Assembly (NCBI RefSeq): GCF_001995215.1
Contig: NZ_MUXN01000002.1
Span: 535,380 to 599,379 of the forward strand
Source: Amycolatopsis azurea DSM 43854
GTDB taxonomy: Bacteria; Actinomycetota; Actinomycetes; Mycobacteriales; Pseudonocardiaceae
DNA: 64,000 bases
Direction: 5' to 3'
Positions 1-10,900 of the stretch are shown here, piece by piece. The translations under genes were made by a program, and so were the position numbers. Under the pieces are notes generated by a model. The model did no database searches, had not been told where the DNA came from, and saw only the letters and a list, made by a program, of their open reading frames with translations. Every line of letters starts with the position of its first letter. Within the stretch, counting starts at the first letter, position 1.

Positions 1-34
1 TCGTTCGGCAAACGTGAAAAGGAGCCACGATCCT

Positions 35-3000
35 GTGGTTGAGACGACGTCGTCGGAGGTTCCCATAGCCGTAGGAGCGAGCCAGGCCGGGGAAGTCGCT
101 GAGATTCTTGCTCGTATCGGTCCGGTCGACGGAAGCGCGCTGTTGAGCGAAGCTCAGCGTCGTTGGCCGTCACTGACACTGCGACGTCTGCGTACGATCG
201 TCATGTCGGCGATCCAGGCCGGCTTGGTGCTGGCTGACGGTGAAATACTCTCTGCTGTTGCAGAAGCGGCGCAACCTGACGACGGACGGCGCGATCTCTT
301 GCGGGCTGTCATCGTGGACTTCGAATCCGTGGTTCGTCCCAGCTCGGAGAAACCGGACGGCGATCGCCAGGTGTATCAGATTGGTGCCGCTCGCTTGTCC
401 AGCGACTCGAATTGGGTTGGCAAGGGGGAGCGGTTCACGGCCTGGGTAAGGCTGTCGGACGAATACTGGGAAGCGGAGATCAGATCGGAGCGCGTTCGCG
501 CGTCATACGAAAGCCATGCAGTTAGTCCGGTGGAAGCGTTCGAAGCGCTGTGGCAATTCTGCGCCGACGCCGACACCCTGGTTGCCTACAACGGCATACA
601 GGCCGACTTCCCTCTGCTCGACGAAGCAAGCGGCAACGCGGGCATCCAGGGTTTCGGCGGCCACCGCCGGGTCGATGCGCTCTACCTCGCTCACGCTATC
701 TGGCCGACGGCTTCCTCCCACCGACTGGCCGAGCTGGCCACTGAGGTCGGGGTCGACCGCACGGGGCTGCGCTGGCATGACGCCGAGGCAGACGCAACAC
801 TGACGGCCCGCGTGGTCCAGCTCGCGGCGTCGACCGTGGCTGCGTGGCCTGAAGCAGAGCGTGTCCTGGCGTTGAGCGCGGGCACCGGTAGCGCGGCCTG
901 GGACCTGCTGGCTTCATTGCTTCCGTCCGATTTGGCCACCCACGAGCACGACGATGCGGAGGTTGAGCAGGTACTGTCCGACCTCATCCCGGCGCCGTCA
1001 CCGAGCCGCCGGAACACCCCGCTGGTCGTGCCGGACGAGCTGCGCGACGACTCGGGGCGGGTCGATCCGCACCGCCTTGCCCAGGCGGCAGCCTCGGGGC
1101 GAGTGGAGCGTCGACCGGCGCAGCAGGAGATGTCCGCCCAGCTGGCCGCTCAGGTGACCGCCGGCCGGGATGCTCTGTGTGAAGCACCCACCGGGACCGG
1201 CAAGAGCCTCGCCGTCCTCGCCACCGGTCTCGACTGGCTCGCCGGTGCGCTGGGCCGGCAGGTCGTCCTCTCGACCCACACCAAGCAGCTGCAGTCCCAG
1301 CTCGCCGGGGACATCGCCAAGCTGGCCGCGGTGGTGCCCGGTCTGGCGGACGTCGCCGCGCTGGTCAAGGGCAAGCGGAACCGGCTGTCCCTGCGGGCGA
1401 TGGTCACCGCGCTGGCCGACGCCACCGGCGCGGTGGCGAGCTCCCGGCCCGAGCAGCGCACCCGGTTCGCCACCGACCCGAGTTACCGGGAGCTGCTGAT
1501 CTACTTGGTCCGGCGCTTGGGCGAGGCGAAGACGCTCGACGACCGCTGGTCCTCCCGGAGTGTGGACCCGGCCGATCTCCCGGCCTTCATTTCCGAGTAC
1601 TTCGAATCGGGTGCCCGGGTCCCGCTGACGCTCTGGCTCATCGGCCTCAGCCAGGAGAACGGCGACTACCGGCGCAGCTCGTCGTCGCTCCTCGCCCGGC
1701 TCTCGGAGACGGCGGCTGAGGCGTTCGCCGCGAGTCAGCTCATCGTTGCCAACCACGCGCTGCTCCTGAGCCAGCCGGACGTGGGTTCGGACTCGACGTT
1801 GCTCGTCATTGACGAGGCCCACTCACTTGAGCAGGCTGCCACCGCCGCGGCGAGCGCCGAGGTCGACTACCGCGCCGTGGAGAACCTCACCGGTGAGCTG
1901 CGCCGCTGGTGCACGCGCGGGCGTGACGTCCCCGACCGGCTGGCGGAAGCCGTCGCCGACCTGGAGTCCCTGCTGGACACCGAAGCGTTGCCGCGGGCGG
2001 CTCAGGCTGTCTTCGACCGGTCCGGTGGCACAGTGGGCAGCCGCGTCGTCACCTTGGCCAGCCCGTTCGGTGGAGTCGGCGGCGAGGCGCCGTCCCGGCA
2101 GCTGCTCGGCCGGCTCGACCGGCTGGCTCGATCGGCGAATGCCGTTTCCGGGGCTTTGGCCGCGTACCTGGGTGCTCGCGCTCGGACCGATGTCTGGTGG
2201 GAGTACGAGCGCACAGCCTCACTTGCCGCGCGAGCGGAGGTGCTTGCGGATGCGGCGAGCCGGGTCACCGGAGACGCGCGGCTGATCTTGGACGGAACGC
2301 CGGACGATCCGCCGCCCGAGGACGGCAACCGCGTCGTCTACGCCACCGAGCTGGAGAGCGAGGGGATCAGCGTTTCGGCTCGCCGATATGCGTTCGCGGT
2401 CGTGTCCGCCCCGATCGAGCTCAGCCGCGAGACGACCTGGGCCGACGTGCGTGAGCGGTTCGGCCGGGTTTTCTACGTCTCCGCCACGCTCCGGGTGGGC
2501 GGCAGCTGGACGTATATCCGCTCGAGGCTCGGCCTCGGGGTGGAAGTCGACGCGTTCGCCCTGACCGGCCCGTTCGATCTGGCCGGTCAGGCCCGGCTGG
2601 TCTGCCTGGCGGACTTCCCGAGCTGGGGTGAGCAGGCCGACGGCGCGGTACGCACGACAGCACACCAGCTCGCCGGCTATGCGAAGGAGGTCATTCGCCG
2701 CGAGGGCGACGCGTTCCGCGGCGGCGGACTGGTCTTGACGACCGCGAAGAAGGCTGCGTCCGCCATCGCCGAACGGCTGATCGGTGAACTCTCCGGCCGG
2801 GCGCCGGGAACGCCGGTCACGGTGGCGCCGCTGCTGGGCAACACACGTGCCGCTCGCTCGTTCGCCGAGACAGGCGGCTTCTGTGTCGCGACGCGGGGAA
2901 TGTGGCAGGGCGTCGATTTCGCAGCCGACCGGGTTTCCCTTGTGTGGATCAACAAGCTGCCGTTCGCGCCCTTCGCCGACCCGCTCGTCGCCGCCCGTCG

Positions 3001-5836
3001 CGCGGCAGCGGCGCGCCGAGCCGCCGACGCCGGCGATCCCGATCCGGAACGTTCCGCGAACGAGAACTACTACTTGCCGCTGGCCGCGATGGATCTCCGG
3101 CAAGCCGTCGGCAGGCTGGTTCGCTCGACCGAGCACCGGGGCATCGTAGTGATCAGCGACCGCCGGCTGGCCGGCCGGACCGCGCAACGGCGGAGCTATC
3201 GCCGGGTGTTCCTCGAGTCGCTCGATCCGGGGCTGCAGGTCCCCGATGAAGTGACCGGAGAGCCCGCGGGAGGCAACGTGCTGACCATGGCCGAAGGCTG
3301 GCGGACGATCTGGCAGTTCCTCGGCGAGAACGGGCTCATCGAGCGGCACCGAGCCGCCGAACTGTGCGAGTCGGACGCCCTGCGGACCCACACCTTGCTG
3401 CCGGCCACTCGCGAGATCCTCGACGCGGTGATCAACCCAGTCGAGGAAGCGGCCGCGCGGGCCGCCGGGAAGCTGGGCGACCTGCTGGTGGAGCGGTGCG
3501 GCCGGATCGCGGGCCTGCTCCGCTTCTCGGAAGAACCGTTTCGGCTTCGTGCACAACAGGAATCGGTGATCCGTGCGGTCGCCGAGGACGCCGACGTGCT
3601 GGCTCTGCTGCCGACCGGTTTCGGCAAGTCGTACGCTTTCCAGCTGCCCGCGCTGGCGCTTTCCGGGGTGACCGTCGTCGTTTCGCCACTGGTCGCCTTG
3701 ATGGCGGACCAGGCCCTCGAGCTGAACGCCACCGTCGGCGGGGCCGTGCGCGCGCTGGTCGGGCCGATGCCCGAGTCGAACAGCCGACGCGGGAAGACCG
3801 AGGTCGCCGAACAGCTGACCGGGGTCGCGGACCACGGCATCCGGCTCGTTTACGTCTCGCCGGAACGGCTGGCGAACCGCCGGTTCCAGGAGCTGCTGCG
3901 CGAAGCGGCGGAGAAGGGCATCCTCCGCCGGATCGCGGTGGACGAGGCGCACACGTTCGTGCAGTGGGGCGACGACTTCCGGCCGAGCTTCCGCCGTGCC
4001 GAGCGGCTCATCACCGAGCTCAGGAACGACGACCGGGTGCGGGTGACCGCGGTGACGGCCACCGCGAACCGGTCGGTCCGCGCTGGCCTGCGAGCGGGAC
4101 TCTTCGGTGTGGCCGAGGAGCCTGTTGAGGGTGATTCACTCGTCATGGTGACCGCCAGTCCGCTACGTCCCGAGCTGGCGTTGTACCGGCGGGTGATCCA
4201 CAACGCCGGACCCGCCACGGTCGCCGGGCTCGCCGAGGAGATCGCGACCGCGTGCGACGACCACGCGATCTTCTACTGCCTGACCGTGAAAGAGGTCGAG
4301 GCTCTGCACGCCCATCTCCGCCAGTTCCTCGGCGACGCCGGTGTCCGGCAGGTCCGGCGCTTCCACGGCCGGCTGTCCGAAGCGGAGAAGGCGGCGGTGC
4401 TGACCGAATTCCGCGAAGCACCGGTCAAGGGCGATCCCGGTTTCGTTCCGCTGATCATCGTGGCGACCAGCGCGTTCGGACTCGGCGTCAACCGGGGAGA
4501 CATCCGGTGTGTGTTCGTAGTGTCGCCGCCGCCGGACCTCGCCGCGCTCTACCAGCAGCTCGGCCGAGCCGGACGTGATCAGGCCGGAAAGACCGCCGCC
4601 GAGATCAGCTCGCCGTCCTACGGCCTGGCTCTCGGGACCGGTCGCGGCTTCCGCACCCTGCGGTGGATGCTCTCGCAAGGCCTGTCGTCCGCCACCGAGA
4701 ACCAGATCGGGAAGCTCCTGCTCGAAACCGCATCCAGGAGCGGCGTGCTGGATCCCGACGAGCTCGCGGACAGCTGCCTTCGGGTCGAGGTCGCGGCGGG
4801 ACGACTGCGGCCCGCCGAAGCGCGGCATGCGTCCACAGTGGACGCCTTCCGGACCGCCGTCATCCGGTCGGTCGCCGTCCTGGCTAAAAACGGCGTGCTC
4901 GACGACCGGGGCGACTTTCCGGCGACGGTCCTGCTGGCTCCGGTCGACGAACCCCTCGACCTGGGCGACGACGAGCTGGCGGCGGTTGCCCAGCGGCTGC
5001 AGCAGATCGTTTCGGCGAGGTCAGGCCGGTACGAGATGACCGAACTGCACGAGAGACTCGCGCGGGAGGTGCCTCGATACGACCGGACATCCGGTGACGT
5101 CGCCGGTACTTGGGCCGTCCTTTCGACGCTCCACGACCGGGGTTGCCTCGACGTCTCCCAAGCCGGCAACTACCGGACGCTGATCTCGGTCCGGCCGTCT
5201 CGGACGGTGCCGGGAGAGGTGGTGGGCCACACCGTCGGACACCGCGCCCGGCGTGACCGTGAACTGGCCGAACTTCTTGCCTGGTATAACGAAGACCGCA
5301 CCTGCGCCAACGCCAGCATCGCCGGGTACTTCGGTATGCCGGAGTACGCCCTGCCCGAGGATACGTGCACGACGCCGGCTTGCCGGTGTTCAACCTGCTG
5401 GCAACGCAACGCGGACCGGGCCCCGCAGCCGGACCTGCTTCGCGCGTTCAACACGGCTCGCCCCCGGCCTTCGGTCCGGCGAGACGGCTTGCCGTACCGG
5501 ACGGTGACGGATCGCAATGTCCGCAGCCTTCTGTGGGACAACTACCGCGGGCTCACCGACGTGATGATCAACCGGGTGCTCCGCGGCGACGAGACCTACC
5601 CGGATACGGCCACGGGAAGGCAACGTCCGCTGTGGCCGAGGCTGCTGTACCACCGCCTTCGCGGATGTGATCCGGGCGCCCGGATCGATGACGTGCGCGC
5701 CGCGCTCGACCGACTGAACGCCGCGGAGCAGGTCATCCTGACCGGTGACGGACTTTGGCGGCTGCGCAGGTACGCAGAAGCAGACGAACGCCGTGAGCGG
5801 ACCACGGCCGGGCAAACCGCGGAGGTGGTGACATGA
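35..5836 (+). CDS. DEDDh exonuclease / DinG-like helicase / RecQ-like helicase fusion
   Basis: Three DNA-processing modules lie in one 1933-aa chain. Residues ~90-270 form a DnaQ-type DEDDh exonuclease: D95 and E97 in VDFES, D191, H248 and D253. Residues ~360-1090 form a DinG/XPD-like SF2 helicase with Walker A lysine K390 and DEAH at 593-596. Residues ~1165-1560 form a RecQ-like helicase with PTGFGKS (K1198), DEAH at 1303 and GRAGRD from 1510. A displaced cysteine set (C1757, C1778, C1783, C1785, C1788) resembles the RecQ zinc site. No cysteine lies between Walker A and DEAH of the DinG part, so the iron-sulfur cluster of that family is absent. GTG at 35 was chosen because GGAG (21-24) precedes it; a GTG at 14 is also in frame. 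Its stop overlaps the next start (ATGA). It probably unwinds or degrades DNA for the defence operon; that role is inferred. Confidence 0.85.
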   Translation: MVETTSSEVPIAVGASQAGEVAEILARIGPVDGSALLSEAQRRWPSLTLRRLRTIVMSAIQAGLVLADGEILSAVAEAAQPDDGRRDLLRAVIVDFESVVRPSSEKPDGDRQVYQIGAARLSSDSNWVGKGERFTAWVRLSDEYWEAEIRSERVRASYESHAVSPVEAFEALWQFCADADTLVAYNGIQADFPLLDEASGNAGIQGFGGHRRVDALYLAHAIWPTASSHRLAELATEVGVDRTGLRWHDAEADATLTARVVQLAASTVAAWPEAERVLALSAGTGSAAWDLLASLLPSDLATHEHDDAEVEQVLSDLIPAPSPSRRNTPLVVPDELRDDSGRVDPHRLAQAAASGRVERRPAQQEMSAQLAAQVTAGRDALCEAPTGTGKSLAVLATGLDWLAGALGRQVVLSTHTKQLQSQLAGDIAKLAAVVPGLADVAALVKGKRNRLSLRAMVTALADATGAVASSRPEQRTRFATDPSYRELLIYLVRRLGEAKTLDDRWSSRSVDPADLPAFISEYFESGARVPLTLWLIGLSQENGDYRRSSSSLLARLSETAAEAFAASQLIVANHALLLSQPDVGSDSTLLVIDEAHSLEQAATAAASAEVDYRAVENLTGELRRWCTRGRDVPDRLAEAVADLESLLDTEALPRAAQAVFDRSGGTVGSRVVTLASPFGGVGGEAPSRQLLGRLDRLARSANAVSGALAAYLGARARTDVWWEYERTASLAARAEVLADAASRVTGDARLILDGTPDDPPPEDGNRVVYATELESEGISVSARRYAFAVVSAPIELSRETTWADVRERFGRVFYVSATLRVGGSWTYIRSRLGLGVEVDAFALTGPFDLAGQARLVCLADFPSWGEQADGAVRTTAHQLAGYAKEVIRREGDAFRGGGLVLTTAKKAASAIAERLIGELSGRAPGTPVTVAPLLGNTRAARSFAETGGFCVATRGMWQGVDFAADRVSLVWINKLPFAPFADPLVAARRAAAARRAADAGDPDPERSANENYYLPLAAMDLRQAVGRLVRSTEHRGIVVISDRRLAGRTAQRRSYRRVFLESLDPGLQVPDEVTGEPAGGNVLTMAEGWRTIWQFLGENGLIERHRAAELCESDALRTHTLLPATREILDAVINPVEEAAARAAGKLGDLLVERCGRIAGLLRFSEEPFRLRAQQESVIRAVAEDADVLALLPTGFGKSYAFQLPALALSGVTVVVSPLVALMADQALELNATVGGAVRALVGPMPESNSRRGKTEVAEQLTGVADHGIRLVYVSPERLANRRFQELLREAAEKGILRRIAVDEAHTFVQWGDDFRPSFRRAERLITELRNDDRVRVTAVTATANRSVRAGLRAGLFGVAEEPVEGDSLVMVTASPLRPELALYRRVIHNAGPATVAGLAEEIATACDDHAIFYCLTVKEVEALHAHLRQFLGDAGVRQVRRFHGRLSEAEKAAVLTEFREAPVKGDPGFVPLIIVATSAFGLGVNRGDIRCVFVVSPPPDLAALYQQLGRAGRDQAGKTAAEISSPSYGLALGTGRGFRTLRWMLSQGLSSATENQIGKLLLETASRSGVLDPDELADSCLRVEVAAGRLRPAEARHASTVDAFRTAVIRSVAVLAKNGVLDDRGDFPATVLLAPVDEPLDLGDDELAAVAQRLQQIVSARSGRYEMTELHERLAREVPRYDRTSGDVAGTWAVLSTLHDRGCLDVSQAGNYRTLISVRPSRTVPGEVVGHTVGHRARRDRELAELLAWYNEDRTCANASIAGYFGMPEYALPEDTCTTPACRCSTCWQRNADRAPQPDLLRAFNTARPRPSVRRDGLPYRTVTDRNVRSLLWDNYRGLTDVMINRVLRGDETYPDTATGRQRPLWPRLLYHRLRGCDPGARIDDVRAALDRLNAAEQVILTGDGLWRLRRYAEADERRERTTAGQTAEVVT

Positions 5837-7884
5837 CAGCGAGCGCGACCGAGATCTGGCGGCCGTTCCACGACGATCCGCTGTTCACCGCGGAGCTTTT
5901 GGTCGAGCCGGACGCGCCGCACGAACGGGTTCTCGCCTATCTGGAACGGGTGGCCCTGGCGCGACGGGCTCCGCTGCACGTCGCGACGGCGTTCAACGCC
6001 GTGCATTTCGGTTTCGGCCCGGACGGCTCGGGCTATCGCGGAGAGCTCCTCGATCCGGAGCTGTTCTTCCGCCTCGACGTCGAGACGGAGACGGTTCCCG
6101 AGGTGGGCGTGTTCGTCCGCGTCGAACGAGGCGGGCACACCCTATGGGCCGAAGTGGTCGGGCAGTTCGGAGCCCATCACGGCGTTGACGTCGACGGCTG
6201 GGTCCCGCCCGAGCTCCCGGGAACATCCGGGTGGAACGATCCGGCGCAGGCCGGCGAAGCCCGCGCCATCCTCGACTTCGAAGCGTTCGGCATCGGCTTG
6301 AACCACCGCGACCGGGCGGAGCTCGAACGGCAGCGCCGCCGCGGCACAGTCCTCGACGCGCGAGGCCACGTGCTCGGTACCGCCCCGGTGGCTGCGCAGC
6401 CCCCGGGCACCGGCTGGTACGCCGACTGGCTGCTGACGAGCGCGAAACCGCTACTGCTCAGCGGACCGTTGGGCGGCCTGCTGACCGATCCCCACGACGA
6501 CGGCGCGCTCGCCGACGCGTTGGAAGCGGCTCTGACCACGATCGGCAGCCTCCTGACGCGGTCGGCGATCCTGCGCCGCTGGGGCCCGTACGCCACCCCC
6601 GCTGACCGGTTCGCCGAACGCCTCGCCTCGCCCGACGCCCTCGGCGGAGACGACCTGGGGGAAATCGTCAGGATCGTCACCCGGCCGGCAGGCGAACCCC
6701 GTTACACCGGCGTCTGGCCGTTGCTCGAGGCGAGGGTCCACCTCGGTGAGACGCCGGACCTGCTCTCCTACGCCGGCGCGGTCGAAGCCGTGGTGCACGC
6801 CAATCTCGCGATCGATGGCGAAGCCGCTCGGCTCGGCGGGCTCGACGTGCGGATCGACGATCCGTGGCAGGCGGGCGGTGTGTGGCGCAGCGCGCCGTAC
6901 CCCGCCCGGGGCGAGGAGTCCATCGAGGACGACGTCCTCCTGGAACACCTCGACAACACCCTCACCGTTTTCACGGTCGCGTTGCGCGCGACGCACATCG
7001 ACAACGGCGTGCTCCCGCTGCCCACGTCCGCCATGAAGCTCTTCCCCCACCAGAACATGATCATCGACCTGTTCCACGAAGGCGAGCCGCTCGACGACGC
7101 GATGCGTGTCCAGGAGGTGGTCCTGAAGGACAACCGCCTGACCGGCATCGCCTGGCCGTTCGGCTTCTACCCAGGGATCAAGGTCACCGTCGCCGCCGCG
7201 CGTGGCGCCCGCCGGGTGGCGCTTTCGACGACGCTCCTCGACGCGCCCCTGCCTTACGGCGACGACTATCGCTGGGCGACCGACGAGAAGGTCTTCGCCG
7301 CCGCGCTCGGCCTGACCGAGGCAGCCACCCCCACGCCGGCGTCCGGCCGGAGTGTCAAGCCAGGGCGCGGCGTGGACCCGCTGGGCCGATTCATCGTCAA
7401 CGCACTGCGCAGACACGGCGAGGCAGGGCCGTTCGGCGCCCGGCAGCTCATCGGTCCCCAGCTGATGACGGCGCTGTTCGGGCCGGATCTGGTCAACCCG
7501 GTGCTGCTCTGGCAGGTGATCCACACCTGCGAGGATCTGGTGGAGGCGGGCAAGCTGACCTGCGAACCGGTCGCGGACCGGACGGCGCCGGACGTCTTCG
7601 TCTGGTGGCCCGACGGCACCGGAGCACCTCGTATCCCCGATCAGGCACGTCGACCGGGAGGGCTGGCCGGCCAGGTCAAGGAGCACTGGGTGCCGCCGGG
7701 TATGCGGCAGCTACCGGACGGGTTCCGGGCCAGTGAGCAGGCGAAGGCCAACTACGCGAAGTACATCCGCGGCCTTCACGGACCGCACGCACCCGTCGAA
7801 TTGCGGCCTGGTTTCACCTTTGTCCGAGGACATCGCCGCGGCGACGACCCCGGGCCCGTCTGGCTCGACGCGACCTCGGACTGA
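5833..7884 (+). CDS. Uncharacterised 683-aa protein of the extended Wadjet locus
   Basis: I do not recognise a family. The 683-residue protein appears soluble, with no signal peptide, membrane segment or obvious nucleotide-binding motif. The N-terminal ~150 residues are acidic and rich in aromatic residues. The middle is helix-like, and around residues 360-480 there is a beta-rich stretch. A lower-complexity linker (residues ~495-515, TPTPASGRSVKPGRG) precedes a C-terminal part of ~170 residues. It begins inside the stop codon of the helicase fusion, so the two are translationally coupled. The 36-nt gap to the large ATPase gene carries an AGGAAGG ribosome-binding site. The placement suggests a partner or adaptor of the helicase or ATPase; function is unknown. 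Confidence 0.8.
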   Translation: MTASATEIWRPFHDDPLFTAELLVEPDAPHERVLAYLERVALARRAPLHVATAFNAVHFGFGPDGSGYRGELLDPELFFRLDVETETVPEVGVFVRVERGGHTLWAEVVGQFGAHHGVDVDGWVPPELPGTSGWNDPAQAGEARAILDFEAFGIGLNHRDRAELERQRRRGTVLDARGHVLGTAPVAAQPPGTGWYADWLLTSAKPLLLSGPLGGLLTDPHDDGALADALEAALTTIGSLLTRSAILRRWGPYATPADRFAERLASPDALGGDDLGEIVRIVTRPAGEPRYTGVWPLLEARVHLGETPDLLSYAGAVEAVVHANLAIDGEAARLGGLDVRIDDPWQAGGVWRSAPYPARGEESIEDDVLLEHLDNTLTVFTVALRATHIDNGVLPLPTSAMKLFPHQNMIIDLFHEGEPLDDAMRVQEVVLKDNRLTGIAWPFGFYPGIKVTVAAARGARRVALSTTLLDAPLPYGDDYRWATDEKVFAAALGLTEAATPTPASGRSVKPGRGVDPLGRFIVNALRRHGEAGPFGARQLIGPQLMTALFGPDLVNPVLLWQVIHTCEDLVEAGKLTCEPVADRTAPDVFVWWPDGTGAPRIPDQARRPGGLAGQVKEHWVPPGMRQLPDGFRASEQAKANYAKYIRGLHGPHAPVELRPGFTFVRGHRRGDDPGPVWLDATSD

Positions 7885-7920
7885 ACCGCACCCGAACTTC
7901 GAAGAGGAAGGTGGCCGACC

Positions 7921-10900
7921 ATGGCCGCTCCACACCGGCGTCACCGTCATGACACGGACTTCGGCGGACCGCTCGGGACCACCGAGCTCCTATCCGAGGC
8001 CGCCACGGCGACCGACCCGGACGAGGCCGCACGTCTGCGTTCTCAGGCTGAGCTGGCCGGCTTGCTGGACCGGCTCGGCGACGTCGTCGAGACGGCGCTC
8101 GACCTCGTGACGGCAGAGGAGTTTTCCCGGCTGGTTTGGCGACTGCCGAATCCCAACCGCACGAATTTCCTGCGCGACCTGCGTGTCCCCCCGGCGAAGC
8201 GGCCGACGCCGATGGCCGCGCGTGACGGGCTCACCCGCCTTCGGGCCTGGCCCGAGGAGCGGCGCATGCGTGCTTTGCAGCTTCTGGTGTCGCCGGTGCG
8301 TCGAGCGCTGGCCCCGGCGTTGACCGAATGGTGCGAGAGCCACGACGACGATGGCTTGCGGCAGGCACTGACCGACGATCCGGCTCAGGCGAGCGCGGTC
8401 CGGTTGACCGTTTTCGCCGACTGGCAGCGCGGGCCCGCGTCAGTGGCCGCGCTGCGGATCGCGCTGCGCAGCAAGCTTGCGTTGCCCAGCTGGCCGAGTG
8501 AGCTCGTCGACGCTGTCGTTGCTGCTTGCCGGAAGCTCGAAGCTGTGAGCGGAGGCGCGGCAGTGACGGTTCTTCCCGTTCCGGCGCCTGAGGTGAACGA
8601 GCTGTTCAAGACGGCCGAGCAGCTCCGGGAAGCCCTCGCGGAGGCCCAGCGCGCAGCAGCGAGGGTTTCCGCTGAACTGGCGGATTCCCGGACCGCGTCA
8701 GCGGAAGACCTTGCGACGATCGCGGCCCTCGGACCGCAGGCCGAATCGGCGCAAGCCCTTCTCGAAGGTGCGAGTTCGGAATCGGAGTTCGCAAATTGCC
8801 TGGTTCTGGCCGAGAAGCTGGAGGAGGCGGCCGAGCGAGCAAGCCGGCCGGACGAACACCCCGAACTCGAACGCTTCGAGGGTCTCGAGGGCCCGCCGGA
8901 GTACGGGGAGATGATCGCGAGCGTCCGCAGCGCCGCGAGTGAGCTGCTCGAAAGCGACGACTGGGACGACGCTCGGCGAAGCCGGGCCGAGGGCTTGACG
9001 GCATTGGCCCGCCTGGTCGACGCCGCGGCCGCGGGGGAACCCGGCGTGGCGGTCGAACTCCACCAGACGGCGCAGGCGGCACTGCCCGGCGACCTCCAGC
9101 CACTACTCGTGATCGCTCTCATGGGCCGACTCGGCTTCCGCCCGGACGGCGAGCCGGAACCGCGTGATACGCCGGTGCCGGTGCCGGTGCCGGTGCCGGA
9201 ACCCGAACCGCGGCCCGCGCCGCTCGCGGTGGCACCTCCCGCCCAGCAAGCTGCCACGCCCGATGTATCAGCTCCCACTGATCAGCCGGACGACGCCGAT
9301 CAGGCAGCCGACACCGAGGGCCGGCAACTGACCGCGGAACTGCTCGGGGCCGGCAAGCTTGCTCTGGCCCACCACGCCGCGGACATCATCGGAGACGACC
9401 AGTTCGCCGAAGCGACCCGGCTGCTCACGCTGGCGACAGCCGTCCGGACCGAATCGGGTACCACGGCCAAGGAACTCCGGGACTCGCTCGAAAACCTCGA
9501 CCTGCACGGCTTCGACGGTCATCAGGCCGCCCAGCTGGCCTTGCTGACGGCGGCCGTACGTGCGGCGCTGGTGATGGCCGATCCCCATGCCGGTGAACTG
9601 GCGGACGAGCTGAGCGGGCACTTCGAGCGCCAGCCTCACCTGACCGCCTTGACGTCGGCGATCGGAAAGGCCTCCGCGCGCGGGCTGCTCTACAACCAGG
9701 CCTTGCTGGCCGAGCTGGCCCCGATCGCCGTTGCCGACAACGACATCGCCGCCGCGGCGGAGGCCGCGGCCGCCGACCGCGACCGGAGCAGGAACCTGCG
9801 GTTCCCGCGGGCCAACCAGATCGCGGAAACGTGGTGGGCACCGAACGGGCTGGTCGGGCGGGCGGTGGCCATTGCGGCGGCTGACCGGCGGGAAGACATC
9901 GAGACTGCGGTCGGAACGCTGCGCAAGCTCAGCCGGCGCCAGGATCTCGTCGCCGAGCTCAAGACCATCGACGACAGCCTGCGCAGCTCCGGTTCACGGT
10001 CGCTCGAAGGCGCTTCCCGGCGCAAGATCATCGAGCAAGTCGTGGAGTCGCTCGACCTGGTGCGGGTGTGGGTCGACGCCGTGCGAGCCGAAGCCAGCGC
10101 CGCGCACGGGACCCACCCGGTACCCGCGCAGGTGACCGAGCTCCGCGCTCGGGTGCTCGAGGAACGGGAGGGAGCCTCCGGCGAGCTCGATGTCCTGCGT
10201 CACGAAAGTGCGGACCCCGTGCTGGCGGCCGCGGCAGCTGCCTGCCTGGCTCTGCTCGAACAGAGCATCGACATGCTCGACGGCGAAAGCCTGAGGGGTG
10301 CCGAGCCCGACCCGCGCGCAGTGTTGAACCGTGACCTGCTGCGCTGTGCTCCGCTGCGGCTCAGCGCCGACCTCGTCCCGGCCCGGCCGATGACGCTCGA
10401 TGACATCCGGCTCGCCGACCGCACCGGCTGGGAGACCGCGTTCGACGAGCGGCTGGCCATCGAGGATTTCGTCGCCGCGCGGACGATCGTCGACGCGATC
10501 GCCGAGGAAGCCGGCCGGGACATGACCCCGCTGCTCGACCGGCTCGAACAGGCCGTGGCCCGATCACGAGCCCAGGTGCGCGGGCTGGCCACGGAGATCG
10601 GAGGCCGGGTCCAGAAATCCGCCCGGCTGGGGCAGCTCCTGGAATCGGCGCGCTCCGAGGTGCTGGCCCAGCTCGAAGCCGCACGGCCGGACCGTGACGA
10701 CTTGGACCAGGTACGCCGGCTACTCGACGAGATAGACTGCCGGCTGCCCGAGTACGCGGCGAAGGCCAAGGCGGAACTGTGGGAACGGGTGACCTCCGAG
10801 CTGAACAAGGCCGGGCAGCTCGTCCCCGAGAACGCCGCGGACCGCATCCGCGCCCGGATCGACGCCGGAGATCTCGCGACCGCGGAGGAGTACCTGCTCG

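Noticed and set aside
2219-3952. 577-codon minus-strand frame inside the helicase fusion
   Set aside because: Antisense frame in high-GC coding DNA; the + strand frame has intact helicase motifs.
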